Source: Syncephalastrum monosporum B8922 (lineage: Eukaryota > Mucoromycota > Mucoromycetes > Mucorales > Syncephalastraceae). Taken from it: 64,000 nucleotides of DNA. The notes below the pieces were generated by a model. The model was not told the origin of the DNA, searched no databases, and was given only the letters and a program-made list of their open reading frames with translations. Positions 49,699 to 60,475 of the stretch are shown piece by piece; positions within the stretch are counted from its first letter, which is position 1; the number at the start of each line of letters is the position of its first letter. A program made the position numbers and the translations under genes. The stretch is from assembly GCA_000697355.1 (NCBI GenBank), contig JNEN01000779.1:62001-126000 (forward strand), read 5' to 3'.

Positions 49699-51139
49699 CT
49701 ACACGTCCTGCTTTGCGTTGGCAAAGCCTACCCGGTTGTTTCCGACATCAAACACCTAACTCTTTGTGTCAGCGATCCTAATAAACAAGCTGTGATATTT
49801 TTGATATGTACCGTATAGAATTGTTTCATGAAAGCGTCACCGAGGATCCAGGTATTATCTGCGCCGAGATTTTGCCCCGAAATACCAGACAGACACATCG
49901 AGCTCGTCTCACTCACGGGTTGCAGTATGTAGTGCTGCGGCGAAACGGCCAGCTGCTCGCCGTCTACTGTTAATACCAGGGAGCCCAGTTTGTCCACATG
50001 TTCGCAAGGAACAGACCAGGTCGAATCACCATTGTTGAGCGCACCTGGGATCGTGTGATGGATAGCCGTTGCGTCTTCGTCTGAGGTTATAATCAGAGTC
50101 GTGCCTGAGCGCAATCAGCAGCAGGAAAATATATGGTTTCCACCATTTCTATTAGTCCACATGCAAATAACATCAGGTCGCATGATTTGTATCACTTACC
50201 ACTATCCACAATCGCATTACGGGAGCCGAACGTGTTGCCGCCAAATTGAAAGTTATCCATCTTGATCATCCAGTAACGCGAGTCGATCACATTGGTATAG
50301 TGAATGTCCCCGGTGAAGCGTGTCGGGTCGATGCCGCCAAAATCAATTTCGCCGCCGTCCTGTTGAGTGTAGAATGCAAACACAGCTTCGTCGACCACTC
50401 CTTGCTCCACCATGTTGTAGAACGCAGGCGGGTTTGGCGGTGAGCTGCTCAACCCGGACAGACCCAAACCAAAAATACCGTCAAACGGGGTTCCAGTGAA
50501 TTCGGGTGATAGGTTCGTTGCATCGCCGACCACCTGGTCGGTGATACTCAGGCCAGCTACACTGAGCGTGTCGCGCCCCAGGCGTGCAGTAATGTGACCC
50601 GTACCATACCACACGTCGATGATGTTCCCGGATACTTTGCTAGCTGTTACTTCTTCTACTTGTTGCTGTGTATCTTCGCCTTCTTCATCTTCCTCTTTGT
50701 CGTCATCGTCATCGTCGTCGTCTTCCTTGTCTTCATGAATAGGGTCGGCTTCGTCTCCATCCAGGGCTTTGTAAGAGTTGCTGTTGGAGGGTGTGTATTG
50801 TTCGTGATCGAGACAAATGTCAACAGATGTACACTGAGAGGAGACGACCCATATGTCAGCACTTCCCGTGTCAAACACAACGTTAAAGCTCTGGGGTGGA
50901 TTGCCAAGCGTGATAGCACCGTAGTATCCTGCTTGGATGTGAGGCAAGTCCTATTGCAATTGATACGCAAACTTACCGCTCCCATGCTGATAACCAATCT
51001 GCTTCTCTTTCGCCGCAGCAAGGAACGAGTACGTCGAATTATTACTGTATCGATGTAGCGATACCTTGTGCTTTCCCGGTGTCGGGATAGCGTAAGCGGT
51101 GCCGAGCATCACCGCCAAAATCGAGGCAGACAGTTTCAT
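49699..51139 (-). CDS. Secreted pepsin-like aspartic protease with acidic insertion
   Basis: A1-family aspartic endopeptidase. MKLSASILAVMLGTAYAIPT is a signal peptide, followed by a propeptide (KHKVSLHRYSNNSTY). The mature enzyme begins near AGYYGAITLGNPPQSFNVVF with the first catalytic motif DTGSADIWVV, the flap tyrosine in VWYGTGH, GTPFDGIFGLGLSGLSS, the second catalytic motif in IVDSGTTL, ILGDAFMKQFYTV, and a short last exon FDVGNNRVGFANAKQDV. About four exons; stop at 49699-49701. Both catalytic Asp are present. Unusual: between YTPSNSNSYKALDG and the flap strand sits an insertion of roughly 35 residues containing eight consecutive Asp (50660-50750). The insertion reads through in frame with no splice signal. 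No GPI tail is seen. Confidence 0.93.
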
Positions 51140-51315
51140 CAAGGACGGGACGAGTTAGAAAAGGGAAAAGGTTGGTTATTTGGCCTGTAGATTGACAGAC
51201 TTTAAGCAGACCATTTGGTGAGGAGCAGTTTGTCGTCCGCAATATCGCATCATTTAGTCGCGTATTGAATGCAGCCATCATTGTATATTTGCGATTAACT
51301 TTGTGTTTGTTTCTT

Positions 51316-51883
51316 CTACTCAATGTGGAATATAGGTGAGTCTTCGTGGAAGTAGAACCCAATGCCAAGGCGATAGGTGCCAGGATCGATATCGTCTTCC
51401 ACAGTCCATTCATAAAACGAATCGGTGAGCATCAGGTAGGTTTCGATATTTCGAATATAGCGGTCGTTTCGTGCAGCGTCCGGCTTGACTAGTCCAGCTA
51501 GCAGAAAGCAGGAAAAAATCGTTAGGCAAACAAGGATGTGTTTGCTATACCTTAAATGTATCGATGAAGTAAGTTTACCTATTGTTCTTGCCGTTCTTGA
51601 TGCTGCATAACCATATATGGGGTACGTGGTGCCCGGGACCATCTCCCTTTTTCATATCGTTGTCATGAGAACAGCGATCGTGGGGAATGGAGGGTTAGTT
51701 GATGGGTTACCAGGTGACATTGACGGTTTGGCCTCGTTGAATGCGCTGCCCCTCTTGAGGGGTTGTGACTGTGAAGGGTGGATGAGGTTCGTGCATGTAG
51801 CCACTGACCAAGAGTGGTGCCAGTAGCCAGATGGCGCATACACTCGCAAGTAGAAGTGGCCTTGAACAAGCTACTACTCGCAT
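51316..51883 (-). CDS. Small Kre9/Knh-like secreted domain protein
   Basis: Three short exons that no single ORF reveals. Exon 1 begins MRVVACSRPLLLASVCAIWL (signal peptide) and continues HPPFTVTTPQEGQRIQRGQT and VNVTW, matching the start of the Kre9/Knh1 domain (a SP..G....G....I.W pattern). The donor falls inside the Trp codon, and exon 2 resumes EMVPGTTYPIYGYAASRTAR. Exon 3 reads AGLVKPDAARNDRYIRNIET through TDSFYEWTVEDDIDPGTYRL and DSPIFHIE, the closing W.V...GTY.L.I....SPIF.I motif of the family. Total about 140 aa with no Ser/Thr-rich stalk or GPI tail. The domain occurs in fungal wall beta-1,6-glucan proteins; the short form may be a free secreted protein. It lies 177 bp upstream of the protease in tandem. 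Confidence 0.72.
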
Positions 51884-52323
51884 ATACAGTATGTAATAAA
51901 TGGATAGAAAGGAGAGAATTCGGACCCAAATCGCACAAATTCATCTGCTTCTTTTGGGCATTGTTCTTTGATGCCCTCTGCAATGAAAAATCTATCAATG
52001 GATAATGCCTATCTACTAATTATATCCATCAACACGACATTTACGTCAAGTGTATATAATAGCTAACCTACACGGCATTCAACGTTCCTGCGACATACAC
52101 GTATCGCATTCTTCGAAAGGGATAACACGTTTCATAATGCGCTCGCCGTGTGCGGGTACAACTCTGCATTGTCATGTAACAAACGAAACTGCCAAGGAAA
52201 ACTGCCGCCTTTTATTAACGAGGATGACTTGAAAAGAAGATGCATTTACACTGGCATGCAATTGCCCTTGTGCAATAATGGACAGATAACTTGCATCCAT
52301 CGCGAGTTTTTGGATATACATAC
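51884..52323. other. Spacer, no gene recognised
   Basis: About 440 bp between the Knh-like gene start and the 3' end of SF3B6. Nothing recognised. Confidence 0.55.
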
Positions 52324-52944
52324 TTAATCTTCATCGCCAACACCATAACGCCTATACATACTCCATGAGTACCTTTGTACTAATAGCTTCTGCAATACTC
52401 ACATTTTGAGGTCTCGCAGCTCCTCTTCCTTCTTTGCGAGGTTCATCTTCTTTGTCACCTTGTTCTGTTGGTAATAGAGCACGATGAGATAGCGACCGAG
52501 AATGTTGAAGCCCTGGAGGTGTTCGCAAGCGTTCTTTGCATCATAAATGTCCTCGTAGACGACAAAAGCCGTGCCACGCGTGTCTGCTGCGTTACCACTG
52601 GAACAACAAACGGACTGATCAGTTTTCGAAATGAGGTTGTTGAATGAAGCTTACACTCGAATCTGACGAATAGGGCCGTATTTCCCAAAAACTTCGTACA
52701 TTTCTTCGGTTGTGATCTTGAATGGCAGGTTTCTATCGTATGTTACGACGAGATCTAGATCAGTGAATCTGTTCTCTGCTTTGCGTTGCTCTGCGTTGCT
52801 TTTGCTTTGCTTTGCTTTGTACCAACCTTACGAAGAGTACTCGATTCACCTCTGGCGGTAGACGAGCCTAGATGACAAGTAAACGTATGAGCCGATCGTG
52901 ACAACAATTTGATTGCAACGTACGCTTCGTGAAGAGGGATTCAT
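52324..52944 (-). CDS. SF3B6: Splicing factor 3B subunit 6 (p14)
   Basis: RRM protein of the U2 snRNP SF3b complex that sits next to the branch-point adenosine and binds SF3B1. Five exons, about 122 aa: [21 protein letters not shown] (RNP2 region); [20 protein letters not shown] ending [26 protein letters not shown] (RNP1 region) through [17 protein letters not shown] and [16 protein letters not shown]; and a last exon RYGVGDED after a GTGAGT..TATAG intron. The order and sequence match human SF3B6 almost end to end. The intron between exons 2 and 3 contains a (GCTTT)n-like pentanucleotide run (about 52775-52818). The stop at 52324-52326 depends on the last splice; without it the protein would end five codons earlier at LKM. 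Confidence 0.95.
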
Positions 52945-53098
52945 TGTGTCAAGATCTCTGGCAAAAAGAACAAGCAGAGAGGTGAACAACTTGGCTCCAG
53001 TGACCTTGAAAAGCCCGCTTCAATTTCCAAAATTGGTTCGACATATCCACGCGTAAACAGACTGAGCAGACGGAGCACAGTACAAAATGATATCTTTA

Positions 53099-54161
53099 TT
53101 ACAAGCTGGCCTGAGCAGGAGTGACAATAAATCCAGCAACGGGAAAGTGAATGTAGACACTGCCAGCCACATCGGTGGTCTTTTGTATGATGACTTCTTC
53201 CGAAGTCAACGATACGAGCACGCCCGTGGCTGGAACACGTCCTGTATCGAGTGGGGTTACCGACACGTGTTGTCCAAGCTTAAGCTCTGGCAAAAAGGGT
53301 TGCGTCTGGCTCGGACCTGATCCACTGGCCGCTTTGGCAATCTGGAGGGCTTCCTCTTCGGACAGAGAAGGCATTTCTTCTGTACGGTCTGTGTTCACCG
53401 CGTCGGACACGCGCTGAAAGTGGTCCATCAGGACAGGAAAGTTCTCGATCACAAAGGTAGGCGTGAGCACATTAATGGCAAAAAAAGTATCCATGGCCAT
53501 ATGGAGATCAACAGCAGAGAGCGTTTCTGTGCCTAAGATCCAGGTCTTATCGCCAACAAGCTCGGATGCCAGCTTGAGCTGCGAATGCAGGTTTCCCTTG
53601 AGGAAGGGCGCGATTTCTCTTCCCGGGAAGTCTCGGCCCATGAACGCAGCACGGTCTTTGAGGAAAGGTGCGGGCATCATGCTCACATCAAACTGAGTGG
53701 GGATGGCCAGGAAAAGGTCATTGTCGAGCCAGTTCGCAAGACTTCTTGCGAGGGCCTTGGTCTGCTCAGAGGAACCTCCTGGTGCGGCGGGATATAAAGT
53801 CGGCTCAGGGTATCTGGATACGTTATGAATACGACCCGATTTTTCTGTACAGCCATGATCTCGTCCATTACCTCCTCTCCAGCTCGTTCAGAATACATTT
53901 GCTATCACAGTACACATGATTTCCAATCTGAAGGACAGGTGCTTTGCGGTAGCCACCGTCCAATGGGCGGCGGTTCGGCCGCGGTTCAATGGGAGAAATT
54001 GTTACTGTTTTGTAGTCCACCTTCTTGTAGTTGAGCATCCAGGCCACTTTTTGCGAAAAGGGCGACAGAGAGTACCAATGCTACAAAGAAAGACAAGTTT
54101 TAAATGGGAGTGCTTTGGATATTTTGAATTCGCATACAAGGATAACGGTGTCGGTAGCCAT
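53099..54161 (-). CDS. Glutathione S-transferase-like protein
   Basis: Three exons. Exon 1 (MATDTVIL) splices to HWYSLSPFSQKVAWMLNYKK, the thioredoxin-fold start with an SPFSQK motif. It continues RKAPVLQIGNHVYCDSKCIL, where the cis-Pro and the DS glutathione-site pair are conserved, and LNELERR, then YPEPTLYPAAPGGSSEQTKA and an all-helical C-terminal domain (TWILGTETLSAVDLHMAMDT). A C-terminal extension of about 50 residues (LKLGQHVSVTPLDTGRVPAT and following) looks like a small beta domain and is not part of standard GSTs. The start ATG 54161 is supported by the splice phase. Enzymatic activity is plausible but untested. Confidence 0.85.
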
Positions 54162-55195
54162 GATGTGCTGTGTGAAGAAGCAGTAATTGTTGCATTTTGT
54201 ATTACGAACGCAGTTTTGTTTACTTTGCGGGACTTCAATGACACATCTGAAATTCACCTAAAATAAAACCGACTTACGCGTGCTTACTCGATTGAGTGTG
54301 AAAATAATACTTATTCGCGGATTTGCCCAATTTCTTTTAAAGAGTCTGCTGGAGTAGAGAGTCGGCTCTCTATTGAACCAAGAGTTGATGCGTCACGCAT
54401 CCTACAGTATGTAGTAAATTTGCAGTGACAAAGTGCTTTTTTCCTGTTTAACTTTGATTTTTCGCTTGTGACACCCGAAGATCAGCGACCCTAAAGGCTT
54501 GGACCGAGGATCAGATAAGCATATATTAAATAAGAGCGATCATAGTGAACCTAAGGTGAAGTAGCAGAGTATGAGTTCCGTATCGATAATAGTTTCAGAC
54601 AGGTCTAATTAATGATACGCATAAGGTCGAGCAAACTTGGACCGTAAACAGCGTTACATTCATTCCGTGGCACGACAACCGCTTACTTCGGCTACAGCCG
54701 TTCTCTTACCTCTATGAACTTCATATACGCACGCTGTACCGCTGATATTAGGGTTACCTGCCATTGAAGAAACCCATGGCTTCTCTGATGAAAGGTGGAG
54801 CTGGCAAGTCGCATAGTGTGTACATGTTCGATCTTGCTGTGAAGGATAAGCTATGCAAGCATTCTTTCTCTTGATATGTCTAAGCTTACATAAATGCATT
54901 TCCATTATTGGATGTGCACATCGGTACAGGAAAGTCCAAACGTAGCGCATACCGTCCAGAGAATGCATCTTTGCGGATTCTCTTCACGACCGGCATCTTA
55001 TGCAACGGTCTAATTTGTGAGAGAATCAATATAATTGGAGGCATACGCTCCGCAGCTCCAGTTTGCTATGGTAGAGCCAATTCCAATGAGGTGCTCCTTG
55101 TACATGACTTAAAAATATTCTATACGTAACATCCATAGTACGTATTCATATAAGTGGACATATTTGAGCTTCTGTTCTGTATACTTTTTGTTACA
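54162..55195. other. 1-kb spacer with no recognised gene
   Basis: Promoter regions of two divergent genes plus AT-rich DNA. The minus frame 54660-54968 has no domain. Confidence 0.55.
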
Positions 55196-55904
55196 ATGAA
55201 GGTCGCTGCTCCCTTTCTCTTCGCCTTTGCACTGGTCAACTCTGCTTGTGCTGCTAGCCTTGGAAACATCAAGCAGAGTCTCAAGGACGGCGGTATCGTC
55301 CCTAATGGTAAGAAGTATACATGTCGAATGAAATATTATGCGTACGTTTCTCCTCATGTCTCGCTACTGTATACTAGTTCTGGATGACTTTGAGCCTACG
55401 AGCGAGCTGCGAATTACCTACCATGTTACCAAGCAACTGACTCCGGGAACAGATATTACGTTAGAAGAGGTTGAATCCGCTCCCCACGTTTGGTTTTCCA
55501 ACGCGGACCATGAGGCTCAATACACGCTCGTTATGGTACGACCAATGGATAGTCAGAATTTTCATAACCATTCTTACATGCATATGAACCGCTTTCCATA
55601 GTTCGATGCCGATCACCCCAGCCAATTTATGCGACACTGGGTCGTAACCAACATTGATGGCGCAAAACCAGGCACATCCGTCGCTGACATGTCTCCTGTC
55701 CACCAATACACACCTTATCAAGCTCCTGATATTGAAGAACATCGCTATGTTTTTGCCTTGTTTCAACAGCCCCAGACCAACCAAAGCATGTTCCCTATGC
55801 TCGAGGAGCTCCCCAGCGACCGCTCTGCTTTCGACATTAGGCGCTTTGCCACGGATAACAAGCTGAAGCTCGTCAGTGCAATCTATATGAATGCTCATAA
55901 GTAA
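55196..55904 (+). CDS. Secreted phosphatidylethanolamine-binding protein (PEBP)
   Basis: PEBP/Tfs1-like fold. MKVAAPFLFAFALVNSACAA is a signal peptide, so it probably enters the secretory pathway. Three exons: the first ends GGIVPN, the second begins VLDDFEPTSELRITYHVTKQ and ends QYTLVM, the third begins FDADHPSQFMRHWVVTNIDG, the anion-pocket region (DPDAP..H replaced by DADHPS..RHW), then MSPVHQYTPYQAPDIEEHRY and VFALFQQP, typical of the CR2 loop. It ends LKLVSAIYMNAHK. The pocket His of HW is retained. Function in secretion is unknown; homologues elsewhere inhibit proteases or bind lipids. Confidence 0.9.
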
Positions 55905-56128
55905 TATATGTGTGAAATATGCAATCAAATCAGTACTGTATATGACTTGATGAGGGAAGATAAAAAGTCATCATGGATAAATAATGGTTGTACCTATGTT
56001 GGATGCCGTTATAGGATACCATGTATCAACACTGCACTCTGTTTCTTCATTATATGTTTTTAGTCAAGAAAAGAGCACACATAGTCGATTATGGATACAG
56101 TTAGGTGCTCTCACCAGGAGTATGCAAA

Positions 56129-56168
56129 GGCAATTCTTTCATGCCCTTGGCAATTCTTTCATGCCCTT
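56129..56168. repeat. Perfect 20-bp tandem duplication in PRP18 leader
   Basis: The unit GGCAATTCTTTCATGCCCTT occurs twice back to back (56129-56148 and 56149-56168), about 100 bp before the PRP18 start. A perfect short duplication in a promoter or leader suggests a recent replication slip. Confidence 0.9.
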
Positions 56169-56264
56169 GATGTGACTCTCCCGCTCTACGTTCGGCTATT
56201 CTATTTTCTTCCCCCGATTTCCTGTCTAATTGTGCCCTACTTCTTTTTGCTTTATACATTCGAA

Positions 56265-57697
56265 ATGGACGCACTACAGGCAGCAATCAACGCAGAAATG
56301 TCCAAGAAGCGGAAAACGCTAGAGACGGTCAGCTCAGGTCAAAAAAAGAAATACGTTAGTCGAGCCGAATTAGAGCGCATCCGGGAAGAAGAATATCGAA
56401 AACAAGAAGAGGAGCGCATTGCGAAAGAAAACGAGGTCCAGTCGGTTCATTATTCATTCAAACAACACACTCACTCTGAATTAACAATACACAGAGAAAA
56501 GCAAAGAAGAGAGAAGAGGAGGTAGGCGTCATAGATCTCAAGATCTAGCGTCGAGGATCTGATCGTTCACCTCTAGGAAAAACTTCGACAAAAGGACAAG
56601 GCGCCAGAAAAACAGACCAACAGCCGTGAACAGTCGGAAGAGAAGGTAGCAGTGGGCTTCACTATTTTTCGAGTGTACTCATAGCTCTATTAGGAAGAGG
56701 TAGAGGCGTTTAATATATCCCGCGAAGAAGTTATTCGACGACTGCGCGCCAAAGGACAACCCATCCGTCTCTTTGCAGAAACCGACAAACAATGCAAGAT
56801 CCGTCTGCGCGCCCTGGAGCTCATGGAAGAACAAACCGATGAGGTGCGTTCATACAAGCAGTTTATTACTCACGAAGGATACTCACTCTTGCCTGTAGGG
56901 CCAACGCAATGATTTCATGCGACAATTGGAAGAAATGGAAGAAGGCATGCGTCTCGAGGTTTTGAAGAAGGGTGGAAACGAGACAGCCACTGCAAAAAAG
57001 CCCAAGAAACAAGCCTTGCAAGTCGAGCCTATCAATCTCAAGCTCATCAAGGAAGATCGGGACAAGCTGTGTCTACAGATCTATGCCTATCTGGTGGTAA
57101 GTACACTACCGTTCCGTTCACTATGGGTCGGGTATCTGACATGTCGAATAGCACACAATGGAAGAATGGGAGGAATTCATGGCAGCCCGGCCTCAAGAAG
57201 AGAAGCAAACCACCCAGGGAAAGCGACAAGCTGTCCTCCAGAAGCAAACGTCCGAGTATATCAAACCGTTGCTGCGGCAGCTTAAAAAGCGGGCAAGTAA
57301 CTTGGAAAGCTCACTTGATCGAAAGACATCCTGACATACTACTGTAGACCCTCGAGGCAGATATTCTGATGCGTGTAGCAGAGATCACACACCATATGCA
57401 AGATCGTCGCTACCGTGATGCACAGGACTCTTATCTTCAGCTTTCCATCGGCAATGCACCCTGGCCTATTGGTGTGACCATGGTTGGGTAAGCCTATAAG
57501 CATAGACATGATATAACATACAGCTAAATCTATCTCATAGTATTCACGAACGTTCGGCCCGCGAGAAGATTTTCTCGTCGCAAGTCGCTCACGTGTTGAA
57601 CGATGAGACGTCACGAAAATGGATCCAGTCTGTCAAGCGGCTGATGACTTTTGCTCAGAGCAAATACCCGCCGTACACCTTGAGCCAAATTTCATAA
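56265..57697 (+). CDS. PRP18: Pre-mRNA splicing factor 18
   Basis: Second-step splicing factor that stabilises U5 snRNP-exon contacts. About eight exons. The N-terminus [20 protein letters not shown] is followed by a charged coiled-coil ([20 protein letters not shown]). The SFM/PRP4-like motif reads [20 protein letters not shown] and [19 protein letters not shown]. Then [40 protein letters not shown] and the conserved Prp18 domain: [60 protein letters not shown] and a C-terminus ending [10 protein letters not shown]. The core loop region ([14 protein letters not shown]) is essentially the family consensus. The start is the first ATG in the longest coiled-coil frame. Confidence 0.97.
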
Positions 57698-58179
57698 GTA
57701 ACATAAACAACTGGCATTATCAGACAACTTTACTATCATGGTTGTAAGTGACAGAGACTGTGGGCAAAATCCGGGCTCGCGCGTTGGCCGGTGTGACCGA
57801 GTTGGCAAGGCAAGTGAGCTTCCGTCGTAATAGAAATACTTGCTCATAAGTCAGGCTACATGAGAGGAAGAAACGGCGTGCAAAGCCGCCTACCTGTTAG
57901 AGGGGGTATATGAAGAAGTGTATGACAGGATGTCTTAAGAAGGGTACAAGAACTGTGTGTTCACGATGCACTGTTGATGAGAATTCTCTACATCATGCTC
58001 TACGCAGTCAACTCTCTGGCATACTTTTGCAGCATCTGTATGTTGGTTCATAAAGCTTCGGTTGGCTGGCTGAGAAATGAAGAATAGGCCTATATTTCAA
58101 CGTAGACTATGGTGTGCTTTTGAGCGAGGGCAATCGATGCAAAGATATAGATGATATGGGGGCAGAGGTAACCTTGTCA
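57698..58179. other. Spacer between PRP18 and the Sel1 gene (convergent)
   Basis: About 480 bp between convergent 3' ends. It contains a tRNA A-box-like stretch at 57801-57818 but no B box (see rejected items). No gene supported. Confidence 0.5.
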
Positions 58180-58934
58180 TTATGAGTCGTATTTGGACTT
58201 GAAGATCCAGGAGTTGCCCATGATACCCCGCCCCTGGGCTGCTGCTTTACGGTAATATTGTGCTGCACGGTGCACGTCCTTCTTGACGCCCTGACCGGTA
58301 TAGTAGCAGTGAGCAACCTCGTTTTGTGCGTCCGGGTCACCCAGTTGCGCCGCGATCTGAAAGTAGTAAAACGCCGTTTCTCGGCTTCGCGAGACGCCCC
58401 AACCCTGCTGGAACGACACCCCGAGTTCGTAGATGGCCATGATGAGCTCTCCCTTTTTGGATGCGAGGAGGGCGTCGTATTCGCCTTTCATTTTTTCGAC
58501 GCTGTGGTCGTCCTTCTGTTGGAGTCCGTCAATCGCATGCTCGGCTGCCTTTTGTAGATACTGAAAAGCGAGGGACGTGTTGAGTTTACAGCCCTATCAC
58601 ATATAGACACACACGCGCACACGGCTTGGGTCGTCAGCAAAGAAGGATAAAACACAAAGCTTTTGGTGCATGTACCCATCCATGGCGTAGCGATATGCCA
58701 TACAGAAACATGCCGACTGGTGACTCGTCTTTGGCAGCAAGTCTGAAATGGTGCGTCGCCTTTTCGAGTTGGCCGAGCTCGTGAAATTCGATGCCTTTTT
58801 GCACGTGTTGGTCGATAGCAGCTTGCTGTCGCTCGTCTGCCGTCTGTTCGCTCTGCGTCAAAAAAAAAAAACACTGTACATCCGAGAGATTAAAAAAGTG
58901 ACGTTACCTTTTGTGCAGGACATATGCCATTCAT
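58180..58934 (-). CDS. Sel1-repeat (SLR) protein
   Basis: Helical-repeat scaffold protein. Exon 1 encodes MNGICPAQK; a GTAACG..GACGCAG intron joins SEQTADERQQAAIDQHVQKG. Repeat units follow: GQLEKATHHFRLAAKDESPV, a splice, then the unit around LAFQYLQKAAEHAI, GELIMAIYELGVSFQQGWGV, SRETAFYYFQIAAQLGDPDA and NEVAHCYYTGQGVKKDVHRA, which has the classic A..G..Y..G.GV..D...A..YY..AA Sel1 pattern. The end is IMGNSWIFKSKYDS. About 230 aa. Sel1 proteins act as adaptors (fungal relatives in chitin synthase activation and the cell cycle), but no specific partner is shown. The first exon may extend further upstream; the frame before it is open (HKSHSKSRPSKNGPLS). Confidence 0.8.
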
Positions 58935-59920
58935 GCTCAATGGGCCATTTTTGCTGGGCCGACTCTTGGAGTGAGACTTGTGATTCAAATGTTCGCGCAC
59001 AGCCAGTGTACCTTTTTTTCTCGGAATTATCGGTAGCCAAGATTCGCTTGAGCATAGCAAAAGAAACAACAAAGAAAAAAAGCAAGGAAGGATAATAAAA
59101 ATTAGATTAGCCATACCGCATGTTATACATATTATCCAGGGGATATCATGCAAAAAGGAGATGCTGTCATTATAATTTCTATATAGTTTGTACGTCTCAT
59201 GCTTCTTCCCCTTTTTTTTCAATCTTTGTTGAAATAGATAAAATACATAGAATGGCAGGGAAAAGGTAAAGAAAAATATGAGGAGCTAAAAGGCGCCAAT
59301 AGCCTTACCCATACTTCTGCTTTCGTTCCTGACATTCTCAAATTTCCACAGTCGCGAAAGCAATAATGAAGTCACCGTCGACTCCAAGATTGAGGCCTCT
59401 TGTATGATTTAGATACCAGACTTTGCGTGAAGTACGTTTTCAGGAACATGGATCTGTGCATCCATCATGTCGCAGGTAAACATATCCTAATTTAGAAACT
59501 CGTCATTAAGTATCGGTCCACGCCTTCCAGTAACGCAACACGTTAAAATATGAAATGGAAAGCTGTCAAAATACATTTGCCAAATGACTAAAACGCTAGT
59601 GGCAAATATCCAACGGAAATACAATAGCCTATTTGCCAATGCAAATGGGCAAGCATGGAGGGGCTGTGCTTTTTTTTTTTTTTTATTTGGCGTTGGATTG
59701 ACGCTCCGCATTAGAATGCAAGGAATTCGCAAGAGTCTCTTCCTTCTGTTCATTACTGACGGCCCCCAGTAGTTGCGCTTCGAGCACGTCCGTCTCTTCT
59801 TTTGTTTCTCCTTCTCTCATGTACATTTTTTCCATTGATATATGCATATATATACTTTATTACAGGAATATTCTTTAAAAATTTGCTCTTTTGTTCCCTC
59901 TACTTCCCATCCCCTTATCC
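58935..59920. other. 1-kb divergent intergenic region
   Basis: Contains promoters of the Sel1 gene (-) and the PPxY membrane protein (+). A T-rich run occurs at about 59670-59684. No gene or RNA recognised. Confidence 0.5.
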
Positions 59921-60475
59921 ATGCTGCGACATGACGCCAGTATCACATTTCATACAACCTCTGCTGATAATAGCCACATCCCATCTACCCTAGTACGACG
60001 TATGGATGGAAGTAGCTTCAGTACAGCAACTCACCAGACAACGACGTTCAAAGTGGTACACGTAATAGCAGCCGTCTTTGGCGCGGCCGTGATTGGGATT
60101 GCTGTTTTTCTCATGTATCGCAAACGCCGGCGCCGCCGTCAACAATTGAATGAAGAAATGCAGCAGTCGGATATTCATCCTCATACGACGACAGCAGCCT
60201 GCTATACTGCGGCTCTACGGAACGACTATCTTCAGTTCTCAAAGCTTTATGGAAATGATGGGCACATTACTTCACCAAAGCGAGCGAAAAGCCCTTATGA
60301 CGACCGACGCGTCACAAGTGATGAGGAAGCCAATGTAGGTGCATTCTCAGTCTCCAGCCCTGCGACACAGCAACATGAACTTCAGCAACGTCTATGGCAG
60401 CACCAGCACTCATCTACAGCAGTACAGCTCTGCATACCCCATCTGACTCGACCTCCTCCTCCGTACCATCCTTAG
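59921..60475 (+). CDS. Single-pass membrane protein with C-terminal PPxY motif
   Basis: Not recognised. Intronless, 184 aa from ATG 59921 (an upstream TTG in frame is not a likely start). A short Ser/Thr-rich luminal or extracellular part (HTTSADNSHIPSTL) is followed by one transmembrane helix (VVHVIAAVFGAAVIGIAVFL) and then a strongly basic stop-transfer MYRKRRRRRQQLNEEM. The cytosolic tail is polar, has possible phosphosites (SPKRAKSPYDDR), and ends RPPPPYHP, containing a PPxY motif that binds WW domains such as those of Rsp5/Nedd4 ubiquitin ligases. No N-terminal signal peptide is evident, so a type III orientation is possible. This layout resembles arrestin-independent ubiquitin-ligase adaptors of the endosomal system, but that is inference. 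Confidence 0.6.
   Translation: MLRHDASITFHTTSADNSHIPSTLVRRMDGSSFSTATHQTTTFKVVHVIAAVFGAAVIGIAVFLMYRKRRRRRQQLNEEMQQSDIHPHTTTAACYTAALRNDYLQFSKLYGNDGHITSPKRAKSPYDDRRVTSDEEANVGAFSVSSPATQQHELQQRLWQHQHSSTAVQLCIPHLTRPPPPYHP

Noticed and set aside
57795..57890. Possible tRNA: A-box-like TGACCGAGTTGGCAAGGC
   Set aside because: No B box (GGTTCGANTCC) follows at the right distance, the D stem has a mismatch and no acceptor stem closes.
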